Source of the DNA: an uncultured Prevotellaceae bacterium
Lineage (GTDB): Bacteria; Bacteroidota; Bacteroidia; Bacteroidales; Bacteroidaceae
Assembly: GCA_902792855.1 (NCBI GenBank)
Contig: CADBBP010000004.1
Span: 1 to 46,933, forward strand
DNA: 46,933 nt
Direction of reading: 5' to 3'
Made by a program: the position numbers and the translations under genes. A model generated the notes under the pieces. The model made no database searches and was not told the origin of the DNA. It worked only from the letters and a program-made list of their open reading frames with translations. This document shows positions 34,739-42,767 of the stretch, in pieces (position 1 is the first letter of the stretch; each line of letters opens with the position of its first letter).

Positions 34739-35341
34739 TCAGACGAGACTCTGGAGCCGTGCGATGTATTTGCCCAGGATGTCGAATTCCACGTTGACCA
34801 CCGTTCCCACCTCGATGTCTTGGAAATTGGTGTTCTCCATCGTGTAGGGGATGATGGCCACTTGGAAGGTGTCCTCCGTGGGGTTGCACACGGTGAGCGA
34901 GACGCCGTTCACCGTCACACTGCCCTTGTCCACGGTGAAATAGCCGCGGCGGGCCATCTCACGGCTGTAGGCGTATTGGAAAGTAAAATAGGTGCTGCCG
35001 TCGGCATCCTCCTTTGCCGTGCAGCGGGCGGTGCCGTCCACGTGTCCTTGCACGATGTGACCGTCTAAGCGGCCGTTCATCAGCATCGACCGCTCCACGT
35101 TGACATGGTCGCCAACGCGCAGCAGCCCCAAGTTGGAGCGCTCGAGCGTCTCGCGCATCGCCGTGACGGTGTAGTGGTCGCCGTCGATGGCCACCACCGT
35201 GAGACACACGCCGTTGTGGCTCACGCTCTGGTCGATTTTCAACTCGCCGACAAAGGAGCAAGTCAGTGTAAAGTCCACATTGCCGCCGTCGCGACGAAGC
35301 GCTACCACGGTGGCCATCTCTTCTACTATTCCGGAAAACAT
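34739..35341 (-). CDS. ribE: riboflavin synthase alpha chain
   Basis: 200 residues, usual length. Two lumazine-binding repeats (about 1-97 and 98-193), beginning with MFSGIVEE and containing SHNGVCLTV in the first and TVNGVSLTV in the second, plus GHIVQGHVDG at the junction. It converts two molecules of 6,7-dimethyl-8-ribityllumazine into riboflavin and a pyrimidine in the cytoplasm. It lies downstream of the candidate structured RNA at 35409-35598. The classical FMN riboswitch consensus was looked for there and not found. Confidence 0.95.
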   Translation of the reverse strand: MFSGIVEEMATVVALRRDGGNVDFTLTCSFVGELKIDQSVSHNGVCLTVVAIDGDHYTVTAMRETLERSNLGLLRVGDHVNVERSMLMNGRLDGHIVQGHVDGTARCTAKEDADGSTYFTFQYAYSREMARRGYFTVDKGSVTVNGVSLTVCNPTEDTFQVAIIPYTMENTNFQDIEVGTVVNVEFDILGKYIARLQSLV

Positions 35342-35408
35342 GTAAAAAGGTTTTTTGCGTTATCTCCTCGCCATGGCGAATGGCTGCCGTGGCTCTTCAA
35401 CAAAAGAG

Positions 35409-35598
35409 ATGGTCGTATCGGTGATGTGATGAAAACTCCGTTTTCTCATGATTTGAGAGCTTTCCGTCTTTGTAATCCACCGGCTGTAACAGCTCTCCCG
35501 AAGGATGTGGCCCGCCATTGACATGAGAAGTATTCTCTTTTTTCGAAATAATTTGATGAGTATCCCGATCGAGCCCGATACGACCATTGTCTCTTTCT
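35409..35598 (-). ncRNA. candidate ~190-nt structured RNA with 6S-like architecture (or ribE leader)
   Basis: Downstream of a strong minus-strand promoter, three perfectly paired arms nest inside one another. The closing stem is 13 bp: ATGGTCGTATCGG (35587-35575) with CCGATACGACCAT (35421-35409), extendable by AGAG/CTCT. Inside is an 8-bp stem, TTCTCATG (35529-35522) with CATGAGAA (35450-35443), then a 7-bp stem, GAGAGCT (35497-35491) with AGCTCTC (35461-35455). Between the closing and second stems is a large asymmetric loop, ~45 nt on the 5' side and ~21 nt on the 3' side. A U-rich stretch (CTCTTTTGTT) follows the last arm. Closing stem, central bubble and apical stem at ~190 nt is the layout of 6S RNA. 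Alternatively it is a regulatory leader of ribE, whose ATG is 68 nt further on. A 75-codon frame (35360-35587) crosses it but resembles nothing I know. Confidence 0.5.
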
Positions 35599-35603
35599 GT
35601 GTG

Positions 35604-35635
35604 CAAAATTACGATTTTCCCTCCATATCGCCAAA
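35604..35635 (-). promoter_or_regulatory. promoter of the structured RNA / ribE
   Basis: Minus strand: TTTG at 35635-35632 and TAATTTTG at 35611-35604 with 20 bp between, a full match to the Bacteroidetes -33/-7 pattern. Start near 35598. Confidence 0.65.
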
Positions 35636-35702
35636 TCTTTCGCATGATTTTTCGCAATGGAGCGGAGGATTTGCCCCGGATTTTGATGATGGAGGGCAAA
35701 GC

Positions 35703-35806
35703 CGTCATCCCGTCATCCCGATATCCCGTTATTCCGATATCCCGATATCTCGTTATTCCGTTATATCGTTATTCCGTTATTCCGTAATCCCGAAATATCG
35801 CCATCC
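35703..35806. repeat. 8-bp tandem repeat array (13 units)
   Basis: Thirteen consecutive 8-mers of form CGNNATNN, such as CGTCATCC, CGATATCC, CGTTATTC and CGTTATAT, without a break in register. Lies between lpdA and the ribE promoter. The same unit type recurs at 40444-40523. Non-coding. Confidence 0.8.
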
Positions 35807-35823
35807 CGGCTTTTGTGACTTCT

Positions 35824-37158
35824 TCACCAGCAGGCATCCTGCAGCATTTCAGCGATGGTGGGGTGGATGTGCACGGTGTCGCGCAGTTGCTCCATGGTGG
35901 CGTCCATGGCCATCAAAGCGGAGCATTCCTGTGCCATGTCGGCGGCGTGGGCGCCATAGGCGTGGCAACCGATGATATAGTGTTCATTCTCGTCGAAGAC
36001 GAGTTTCACCAAACCCTCCGGCTCACCCATCGCCAAGGCTTTGCCGTTGGCACGGTAGTATGCTTTGCGGCAGAAGTACGGGATGTCGTTCTCTTCGCAC
36101 TCTTTCTCTGTCACGCCCACGTAGGCGGCCTCCGGGTTTGTGAATATGGCGGCGGGGATGATGTCGAGTTCCATATCGTCATGCCTGCCAAGGATGAGGT
36201 TCACCACATGGAGACCCTGTGCAGTGGCGGCGTGAGCCAGCATGATGCGCCCATTGACGTCGCCGATGGCGAAGACGCCAGCGCATGTGGTCTCATAATG
36301 TTCGTCAATCATGATGCCGTTGCGAAACTGCTCCACGTTGCTCTTCTCCAGGTCAAGTCCCTCGGTGCGTGGTTGCCGTCCCGTTGCCATCAGCACCATG
36401 TCGGCCGGCACGGTGCAAGTCTTCCCCTTGCGCTCATACACCACGCCCTCGTCGTTGACGGCCTTCACGGCGGCTTGCATGACGAAGTTCACACCACGTT
36501 TTGACATGGTCTGTCGCAATCGCTTGGCGATGTCGCCGTCCAGCAAGGGCAGGCATTCCTTGAGGTATTCCACCACCGTCACCTCGCTGCCGAAACTTTG
36601 GAAGATGGAGGCGAACTCCATTCCCACCACGCCGGCGCCCACGATGACGAGGCGGCGGGGTGGTTCGCTGACGTTAAGCAACTCCGTGGAACTCACCACT
36701 TTGGGATGGTCGATGCCAGGGATGTTGAGCATCTTCGCCGTCGAACCAGTGGCGATGATGATGTGTGGGGCGGTGTAGGTGTCGTCGCCCACTGTCACTT
36801 GTCTGATGCCGGTGAAGTGTGCCTTTCCGCGAACCAGCGTGATGCCGGGTGTGGAGAGCAGGGTCTCCACACCTTGGCGCAGTGTAGTCACCACCTGTTC
36901 CTTGCGGGCCATCACCTGTGCGAAGTCGAGGGTGTAGTTGAGGTCTTTCAGTCCAAATTCCTCGGCGCGGTGCAGCGTGTCGAGGATTTCGGCGTTGCGT
37001 GCCAAGGCTTTGGTGGGGATGCAGCCGGCGTTGAGGCAGGTGCCGCCCACCGACCCTTGCTCGATGATGACGACCTTGAGACCGTTCTTGGCGGCGTGTA
37101 CGGCGGCACGGTAACCTCCCGGACCGCTGCCGATGATGATGAGGTCGGTCTGGGTCAT
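35824..37158 (-). CDS. lpdA: dihydrolipoyl dehydrogenase
   Basis: 444 residues. N-terminal FAD-binding GSGPGGYRAA at 10-19, the redox disulfide C41/C46 in GGTCLNAGCIPTK, a second NAD-binding GAGVVGMEFA near 173-182, and the C-terminal dimerisation domain with the catalytic pair H-P in HIHPTIAEM. It reoxidises the dihydrolipoyl group of GcvH using NAD. The start overlaps the gcvPB stop by 4 nt, so here it belongs to the glycine cleavage system (L protein), although such enzymes may also serve 2-oxoacid dehydrogenases. Confidence 0.96.
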   Translation of the reverse strand: MTQTDLIIIGSGPGGYRAAVHAAKNGLKVVIIEQGSVGGTCLNAGCIPTKALARNAEILDTLHRAEEFGLKDLNYTLDFAQVMARKEQVVTTLRQGVETLLSTPGITLVRGKAHFTGIRQVTVGDDTYTAPHIIIATGSTAKMLNIPGIDHPKVVSSTELLNVSEPPRRLVIVGAGVVGMEFASIFQSFGSEVTVVEYLKECLPLLDGDIAKRLRQTMSKRGVNFVMQAAVKAVNDEGVVYERKGKTCTVPADMVLMATGRQPRTEGLDLEKSNVEQFRNGIMIDEHYETTCAGVFAIGDVNGRIMLAHAATAQGLHVVNLILGRHDDMELDIIPAAIFTNPEAAYVGVTEKECEENDIPYFCRKAYYRANGKALAMGEPEGLVKLVFDENEHYIIGCHAYGAHAADMAQECSALMAMDATMEQLRDTVHIHPTIAEMLQDACW

Positions 37159-38608
37159 TGGGCGAGACGTTTGTAGGTGAGGACGGGGTTCTTGGCGGCC
37201 AGCACGTCGTCCACTCTCCCGATGGGGGTGGAGTGGGGGGCGCTTTTCACCACCTCCGGGTCGGTGGCTGCCTCCTCGGCGATGCGGCGCATCACGCTGA
37301 TGAAAGCATCGAGAGTATCGAGGCTCTCGCTCTCGGTGGGCTCCACCATGAGCGACTCGTGGAAGAGCAGCGGGAAGTAGATGGTGGGGGCGTGGTAGCC
37401 ATGGTCGAGCAGGCGCTTCGCCACGTCCATCGTGGTGATGCCGGTGCTCTTGTCGCGCAGCCCGTCGAAGACGAACTCATGCATGCACGGCGTGTCGATG
37501 GGCAGACGGTAAACGTCCTTGAGCGACTCCTTTACATAATTGGCGTTGAGTGTCGCCAGTGGTCCCACCATGCGCAGGTGCTCACGGCCCATGGAGAGGA
37601 GCCAGGTCCACGCCTTGATGATGACGGTGAAATTGCCGAGGAAGGCTCCTACACTGGAGGCCTTCTCGTCGCGCTCAATGTGGTAGCGTTCACCATCATA
37701 GCTGACACGGGGGGAGGGGAGCAGGTGCTCCAATCCTTTGCGAACGCCCACTGGACCGCTGCCGGGACCGCCACCGCCGTGTGGCGTGGCGAAGGTCTTG
37801 TGCAGGTTGACATGCATCACGTCGAAGCCCATGTCGCCCGGTCGGCAGACGCCGAGAAGGGGGTTGAGGTTGGCTCCGTCGTAATACATCAGGCCGCCGC
37901 AGTCGTGCACCAGGCGGGCAATTTCGGGGATGTCGTGCTCAAAGAGTCCCAAGGTGTTGGGGTTGGTCATCATCATCGCTGCCACACCGTCGTCGAGCAG
38001 GGTGCGCAGGTGGTCCACGTCCACGCAGCCGTCTTCACGGCTCTTCACTTCCACCACCTCCATGCCGCAGACGGCGGCGGAGGCCGGGTTGGTGCCGTGG
38101 GCGGAGTCGGGCACGATGACTTTCACGCGCTGTTTGTCGCCGCGCTCCATGTGGTAACTGCGGATGACCATCAGGCCGGTGAGTTCGCCATGGGCTCCCG
38201 CGAAGGGGTTGAGGGTGAACGCCCCCATGCCTGTGATGGCGCAGAGCGCTTGTTGCATGCGGTAATACGCCTCCAAGGCACCCTGGCAGGTGTCTTCCGG
38301 TTGCAGAGGGTGCAGTGCTGTGAGGGCGGGCAGCGAGGCGGTTTCCTCGTCTATCGCCGGGTTGTATTTCATCGTGCAGCTGCCCAAGGGGTAGAAGCCG
38401 TTGTTTACGCCGAAGTTGTTGGCGCTGTGGTTGGTGTAATGACGCACCACCGTCAGTTCGTCACACTCGGGCAGGGCGGCCTCCTCGGAGCGCAGCACTG
38501 CTTGTGTGGCAGTTCGTGGCGGGGCAGTTCGCTCTTGGGAAGCGAGTAGCCTCGACGGCCGGGGTGCGACAACTCGAATATCAGTTTTCCGTATAATCTG
38601 TTGTTCAT
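37155..38608 (-). CDS. gcvPB: glycine dehydrogenase (decarboxylating) subunit 2, apparent N-terminal frameshift
   Basis: P protein subunit 2, which with GcvPA decarboxylates glycine using pyridoxal phosphate. The frame from a GTG at 38498 to 37155 gives 447 residues with the PLP lysine in NLHKTF (K234 in that count) and the glycine-rich GGGGPGSGP. The family's own N terminus is encoded upstream in a different frame: ATG at 38608 reads M-N-N-R-L-Y-G-K-L-I-F-E-L-S then PGRRGYSLP, the standard GcvPB start, but this frame leaves the protein after about 36 codons. The offset (110 nt) means one base is missing, or two extra, around 38500-38560. Sequencing error, a real null or a truncated product from GTG 38498 are all possible. 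It overlaps lpdA by 4 nt. Confidence 0.88.
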
Positions 38609-38655
38609 GGGATGGGTCTGGTTGTGATGGCTGTTCTTTTTTCTTTCATCAGCGT

Positions 38656-39990
38656 TCAGGCTTGGAAACCGGTGGCCAATTCCACCAAGCGGTCGATTTC
38701 TTCCTTCGTGCGCTTCTCCGTGACGGCTACCATGAGGGTGTGCTCGCCGGTCTTCACGCCGCCGAGGATGCCTTGGGCGGCAAGGTGGCCAAGCAGGGCT
38801 TCCACGTCGCCGTCGTAGTCCACGCAGAACTCATTGAGAAACTCTCCGGGGTAGGTCATGCGGAAGTGGCCATTGGCGGTGAGTTGTTGGGCAAGATAGT
38901 GGGCTCCGTCGCAGGAGCGGGTGGCGGCTTCGCGCACGCCTTCCTTGCCCATCGTGGCGCACCAGACGGTGGCCCATAGAGCCATCAGACTTTGGTTGGA
39001 GCAGATGTTGGAGGTGGCCTTCTGCCGTCGGATGTGCTGCTCGCGGGCTTGCAGGGTGAGCACGAAGACGCGCTGCCCGCGATTGTCGGCGCTCATACCC
39101 ACGATGCGGCCGGGCAACTTGCGCATGAGCGACTCGCGACAGCACATGTAGCCGACGTAGGGACCGCCGAACGACATGGGAAGTCCCAACGACTGGCAGT
39201 CGCCAACGGCGATGTCGGCGCCCCATTCACCAGGGGTGCGCAGCAGTGCCAGGTCGAGGGCCGGACTGTTGATGATGAAGAGCGCCTTCACACCGTGGAT
39301 GGCCTCGGCATAGCCGGTGAAGTCCTCAATGAGGCCGTGGCGGTTGGGTTGCTGCACCACAACGCCGGCGACGCCGCCCTCGGCGAGTTGCTGCCGCAGG
39401 GCCTCGCTGTCGGTGACACCGTTGGTCTCCGGCACCATCGTCAGTTCCACGCCGTGGAAATGGGCGTAGGTGCGCACCACCTGTGCCACCTTCTCGTCCA
39501 CCGTCTCCGAGAGGAGCACGCGGCGGGCTTTCTTGACATGGTGGGCTGCCATCAGCATGGCCTCTGCCGTGGCGGTGGCTCCGTCGTACATCGAGGCGTT
39601 GGAGACATCCATCCCGGTGAGTTCGGTCATCATGCTTTGGAATTCAAAGATGTAGTGCAGCGTGCCTTGCGAGACCTCTGCCTGGTAGGGGGTGTAGCTG
39701 GTGAGAAACTCGGACCGTCCGACGATGGAGGGCACCACCGCTGGGATGTAGTGGTCATAGACACCGGCTCCGGCAAAGACGGTCAGTGGCTTGTTGCGAG
39801 CGCACAGCTGCTTGAAGGTCTGGCGGATTTCCATCTCGCTCTGGGCGGGAGGAAGGTCGTAGTCGCCTTGGAGGCGCAACTCCTTAGGCACTTGGGTGAA
39901 GAGGTCGTCGAGGGTGGCTGCGCCAACCTTGCGCAGCATGAGCTCGATGTCCTCGGGGGTGTGTGGAAGGTATTTGTACATGGTGCTCAT
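38656..39990 (-). CDS. gcvPA: glycine dehydrogenase (decarboxylating) subunit 1
   Basis: 444 residues, usual for GcvPA. Begins MSTMYKYLPHTPEDIELML, typical for the family; M4 is an alternative start. Conserved blocks include FAGAGVYDHYIPAVV and EFQSMMTELTGMDVSNASMYDGATA. It pairs with GcvPB to form the P protein that transfers the aminomethyl group of glycine to lipoyl-GcvH with release of CO2. It carries no PLP lysine itself, as expected. 30 nt after gcvH and 47 nt before gcvPB. Confidence 0.96.
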   Translation of the reverse strand: MSTMYKYLPHTPEDIELMLRKVGAATLDDLFTQVPKELRLQGDYDLPPAQSEMEIRQTFKQLCARNKPLTVFAGAGVYDHYIPAVVPSIVGRSEFLTSYTPYQAEVSQGTLHYIFEFQSMMTELTGMDVSNASMYDGATATAEAMLMAAHHVKKARRVLLSETVDEKVAQVVRTYAHFHGVELTMVPETNGVTDSEALRQQLAEGGVAGVVVQQPNRHGLIEDFTGYAEAIHGVKALFIINSPALDLALLRTPGEWGADIAVGDCQSLGLPMSFGGPYVGYMCCRESLMRKLPGRIVGMSADNRGQRVFVLTLQAREQHIRRQKATSNICSNQSLMALWATVWCATMGKEGVREAATRSCDGAHYLAQQLTANGHFRMTYPGEFLNEFCVDYDGDVEALLGHLAAQGILGGVKTGEHTLMVAVTEKRTKEEIDRLVELATGFQA

Positions 39991-40020
39991 GTTCTTGGGT
40001 GGGTGCCGTCGTGTGGCGGT

Positions 40021-40401
40021 TCACTCTTTGCAATGCTCTTCGTAGGCCTCGGCGTCCATCAGGTCGTCCAACTCTCCCTTGTCGCTCAACTCCACCTTCA
40101 CAATCCAGTTGGCGAAGGCGTCGGCGTTGAGAAGCTCCGGGTTGTCACTCAGTGCCTCGTTCACTTCCACCACCGTGCCGCTGACGGGTGAGATGAGGTC
40201 GCTGGCGGCCTTCACGCTCTCCACAGCACCAAACTCCTCACCGGCTTCCAACTCGTCATCAACCTCGGGCATGTCCACATAGACCACGGTGCCAAGGGCG
40301 TTTTGAGCGTAGTCGGTGATACCGATGTAGCCGTAGTCGCCTTCCACTCTTAAATACTCGTGTGACTCTGAATAGTAGAGTCCTTCCAAAACTTTTGCCA
40401 T
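40021..40401 (-). CDS. gcvH: glycine cleavage system H protein
   Basis: 126 residues. The lipoyl domain carries the attachment lysine K64 in ESVKAASD, in the usual hammerhead fold. It shuttles the aminomethyl group between the P, T and L proteins on its lipoyl arm; the lipoate is probably attached by the lipoate ligase encoded at the head of this operon. 119 nt separate it from gcvT, filled largely by an 8-bp repeat array. Confidence 0.97.
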   Translation of the reverse strand: MAKVLEGLYYSESHEYLRVEGDYGYIGITDYAQNALGTVVYVDMPEVDDELEAGEEFGAVESVKAASDLISPVSGTVVEVNEALSDNPELLNADAFANWIVKVELSDKGELDDLMDAEAYEEHCKE

Positions 40402-40443
40402 AATCTTTTATTTTTTAATTGTTTTGATTTTTCTTTTTTTTAT

Positions 40444-40523
40444 CGTTATCTCGTTATTCCGTCATTTCGTTATTCCGTTATATCGTTATATCGTCATTCC
40501 GAAATTTCGAAATTCCGTCATCA
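40444..40523. repeat. 8-bp tandem repeat array (10 units) between gcvT and gcvH
   Basis: Ten consecutive 8-mers of the form CGNNATNN (CGTTATCT, CGTTATTC, CGTCATTT, CGTTATAT, CGAAATTC and others) in unbroken register. Same unit type as 35703-35806. The last unit includes the gcvT stop codon (TGA on the minus strand, 40523-40521), and the array lies inside the operon. Confidence 0.8.
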
Positions 40524-41612
40524 CCTTTTATATTTTTTCTCGTAAAACCTCTTTTTCACCACCTTTCCGGGGAAGGTTTTTTTTCTGATTTGTATTTCCA
40601 CGGGGGTGCCGAGGGCGGCGGCGGAACTGTCGATGAGGGCCATGCACACGCTCTTGCCGGTGGAGATGGACTGATAGCCCGTGGTCACCATGCCCACGGG
40701 ATTGCCCTCGTGCAGTACGGTGTAGCCGTGGCGAGGCACCGCCTTGCCTTCCAACTCCACGCCTACCACGCGGCGTGCCACACCTTCGGCCTTCTGGCGC
40801 ACCAAGGCTTCGCGACCGATGAATTCTCCCTTGTCTGGCTTGCAGAACATGCCCAGGCCGGCCATGATGGGCGAGATGTCGGCTGCAAGCTCATGACCGT
40901 AGAGTGGCAGACCCACCTCGAAACGGAGAGTGTCGCGGCATCCCAAACCGCAAGGCTTGCAGCGCCCGCTGGCCATGAGGGCACGCCAAAGCCGCCTGGT
41001 GAAGTCGTGTGAGGCGTAAATCTCAAAACCGTCTTCGCCGGTATAGCCGGTGCGGCTGACGATGACATCCTCGCCGTCGATGTGGAGCGTCTTGGCAGTG
41101 TAGAATGTCAGCTCACGGCATGGCAGGTGTAGCACTTCCTCCATCACCGCCTCTGCCTCAGGACCTTGTACGGCAAGTTGTCCGTAGCGGTCGGAGCAGT
41201 GGTCGAACTGCACCTTGCAGTCGCCGAGATGCTCCTCCATCCACGCCACGTCCTTGTCGATGTTGGCGGCGTTGATGACGAGGAAGTAATCATCGGCTCC
41301 CATGCAATAGACAAGGAGGTCGTCCACCGTCCCACCGTCGGGGTAGCACATCATGCCATAGAACACCTTTCCCACAGGGGCTCCGGCGATGTCGTTGGTG
41401 AAGAGTTGGCTCACGTATCGCAGGGCGTCGGGGCCGCTGACGCGCACCTCGCCCATGTGTGAGACGTCGAACACGCCGCAGGCGTTGCGCACGGCGTTGT
41501 GCTCGTCGATGATGGATGAGTATTGGATGGGCATGTCAAAGCCTCCGAATGGTGAGATGAGTGCGCCAAGCGCCACATGCTCGTCATAAAGACAGGTTTT
41601 CTTGTTTTCCAT
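40521..41612 (-). CDS. gcvT: aminomethyltransferase (glycine cleavage T protein)
   Basis: 363 residues. Starts with the GcvT block (LGALISPFGGFDMPIQY), then GVFDVSHMGEVRVSGPDA, and the folate-binding fold with SRTGYTGEDGFEIY near 190-203; a C-terminal beta-barrel (about 285-363) follows. It transfers the one-carbon unit from aminomethyl-lipoyl-GcvH to tetrahydrofolate, releasing ammonia. 21 nt after lplA. Confidence 0.96.
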   Translation of the reverse strand: MENKKTCLYDEHVALGALISPFGGFDMPIQYSSIIDEHNAVRNACGVFDVSHMGEVRVSGPDALRYVSQLFTNDIAGAPVGKVFYGMMCYPDGGTVDDLLVYCMGADDYFLVINAANIDKDVAWMEEHLGDCKVQFDHCSDRYGQLAVQGPEAEAVMEEVLHLPCRELTFYTAKTLHIDGEDVIVSRTGYTGEDGFEIYASHDFTRRLWRALMASGRCKPCGLGCRDTLRFEVGLPLYGHELAADISPIMAGLGMFCKPDKGEFIGREALVRQKAEGVARRVVGVELEGKAVPRHGYTVLHEGNPVGMVTTGYQSISTGKSVCMALIDSSAAALGTPVEIQIRKKTFPGKVVKKRFYEKKYKR

Positions 41613-41633
41613 ATCTGATAGTGTTGTTGGTTT

Positions 41634-42608
41634 TTATTCGTTGGGTATGAGGAGTTGGATAAATTGCTCCCGGGTGAGGTTGCGGATGGTCTTGCCAAGG
41701 TCTTCGGGGAGTGCGGCCTCCATGGCTTCGCGGGTGAACGGGATGCCACGCAGTGGTTGGAGGATGGTTTCCACGTCGCCGGTGTGGAAGAAGTCGCCGG
41801 TGAGGGTGATGGCCTTCACCACGTTGTTCTTTATTTCCATGCGGGCCTCCATGCTTCCCACGCCCTCCACGCGACGGTGGCGGAGGATGGTGTGGCGGGG
41901 GTTGTTACCAAGGATGAAGTCGGTGGAGAGGTAGTCCTGCTCCAAGGTCTCGATGCGCTCCACGTCGGCATCAGTGAGGCGTTGCTCGCCGTCGCAGAAG
42001 GTGGAGCGGAGCACTGCCATCACCTCCGGCAGACTCTTCCCGGTGTGCTCGCGCAGCAGCGTGATGTGCTGCCTGACGCTCGCCACACCCTTGCTCTGCA
42101 ACTTCTCTCCGCTTGGTGTGAGGCTTCCCACCATGTGTTCCATCTGCGTGTCGTAGAGCAGCGTGCCATGCACGATGCTGCCTTCGGGCATGCGGTGGAA
42201 GGCACTCCCCGACACCTTCCTCCCGTCGATGAGGATGTCGTTGCGCCCGCTCACCTTGGCTTCCACGCCCATTTTCCAGAGGGCGAGCGCCACGAGGTTG
42301 ACATAGCGGTTGTAGGTGAGGTGCATGTCCTTGGAACTCGTCACATAGGAGAGCATCACATTGCCCATGTCGGCATACACGCAACCACCGCCGCTCTTCC
42401 TGCGATAGGTCTCTATGCCGTGGGCACGGCAGTAGTTCATGTTCACTTCGTTTTCCATCAACTGGTGACGGCCGAAGATGACCGTGGGCTTCACTTGCCA
42501 CATGAAGAACCACTCGCAGTCGCCCACCTTGCGGGCCAGGTATTCTTCCATGGCCAGGTAGAAGGTGAGGCGGCGGGGCTTCTCGTCGGGGAGCAAGGCG
42601 TATTTCAT
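41634..42608 (-). CDS. lplA: lipoate-protein ligase A
   Basis: 324 residues from ATG 42608; the longer open frame to 42749 runs across the promoter and the thrC terminator. Conserved biotin/lipoate ligase motifs: RRKSGGGCVY at 69-78, SGRNDILIDGRKVSGSA near 118-134 with the ligase lysine, and a C-terminal accessory domain (about 245-324). It activates lipoate with ATP and attaches it to lipoyl domains; here the obvious target is GcvH, encoded two genes downstream. Heads the glycine-cleavage operon. Confidence 0.93.
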   Translation of the reverse strand: MKYALLPDEKPRRLTFYLAMEEYLARKVGDCEWFFMWQVKPTVIFGRHQLMENEVNMNYCRAHGIETYRRKSGGGCVYADMGNVMLSYVTSSKDMHLTYNRYVNLVALALWKMGVEAKVSGRNDILIDGRKVSGSAFHRMPEGSIVHGTLLYDTQMEHMVGSLTPSGEKLQSKGVASVRQHITLLREHTGKSLPEVMAVLRSTFCDGEQRLTDADVERIETLEQDYLSTDFILGNNPRHTILRHRRVEGVGSMEARMEIKNNVVKAITLTGDFFHTGDVETILQPLRGIPFTREAMEAALPEDLGKTIRNLTREQFIQLLIPNE

Positions 42609-42654
42609 CACTGTCGTGTCTTCATTCGCTTGGCAATGCCAGCATTCGCATTTG

Positions 42655-42686
42655 CAAATATAGGCATTATTTGCTGATTGGCAAAA
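42655..42686 (-). promoter_or_regulatory. promoter of the lplA-gcvTHPAPB-lpdA operon
   Basis: Minus strand: TTTTG ending at 42682 and TATATTTG at 42662-42655 with 19 bp between. Start of transcription near 42649, ~40 nt before the lplA ATG. All gcv genes follow without another promoter that I can see. Confidence 0.65.
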
Positions 42687-42718
42687 GGAAAAGGGGTGTT
42701 TTTTTGACTTGGCGGGAT

Positions 42719-42759
42719 GAAAAAAAATGGGCTGTTTCAATTTCTTCATGAAACAGCCC
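42719..42759 (-). terminator. rho-independent terminator of thrC
   Basis: Minus strand: GGGCTGTTTCA (42759-42749) pairs with TGAAACAGCCC (42739-42729), 11 bp perfect with a 9-nt loop, followed by a run of eight T. It starts 9 nt after the thrC stop and isolates it from the gcv operon promoter. Confidence 0.9.
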
Positions 42760-42767
42760 TGTGGGTT

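Noticed and set aside
35360..35587. 75-codon frame starting 11 nt after the promoter upstream of ribE
   Set aside because: Its start and end fall in the arms of the closing stem and the sequence looks like no known protein. I kept RNA as the better explanation, though a leader peptide is not excluded.
35409..35587. Retron msr-msd (13-bp terminal inverted repeat)
   Set aside because: No reverse transcriptase gene is present anywhere near.
34739..35600. FMN riboswitch before ribE
   Set aside because: None of the conserved FMN-element blocks could be found in the leader.
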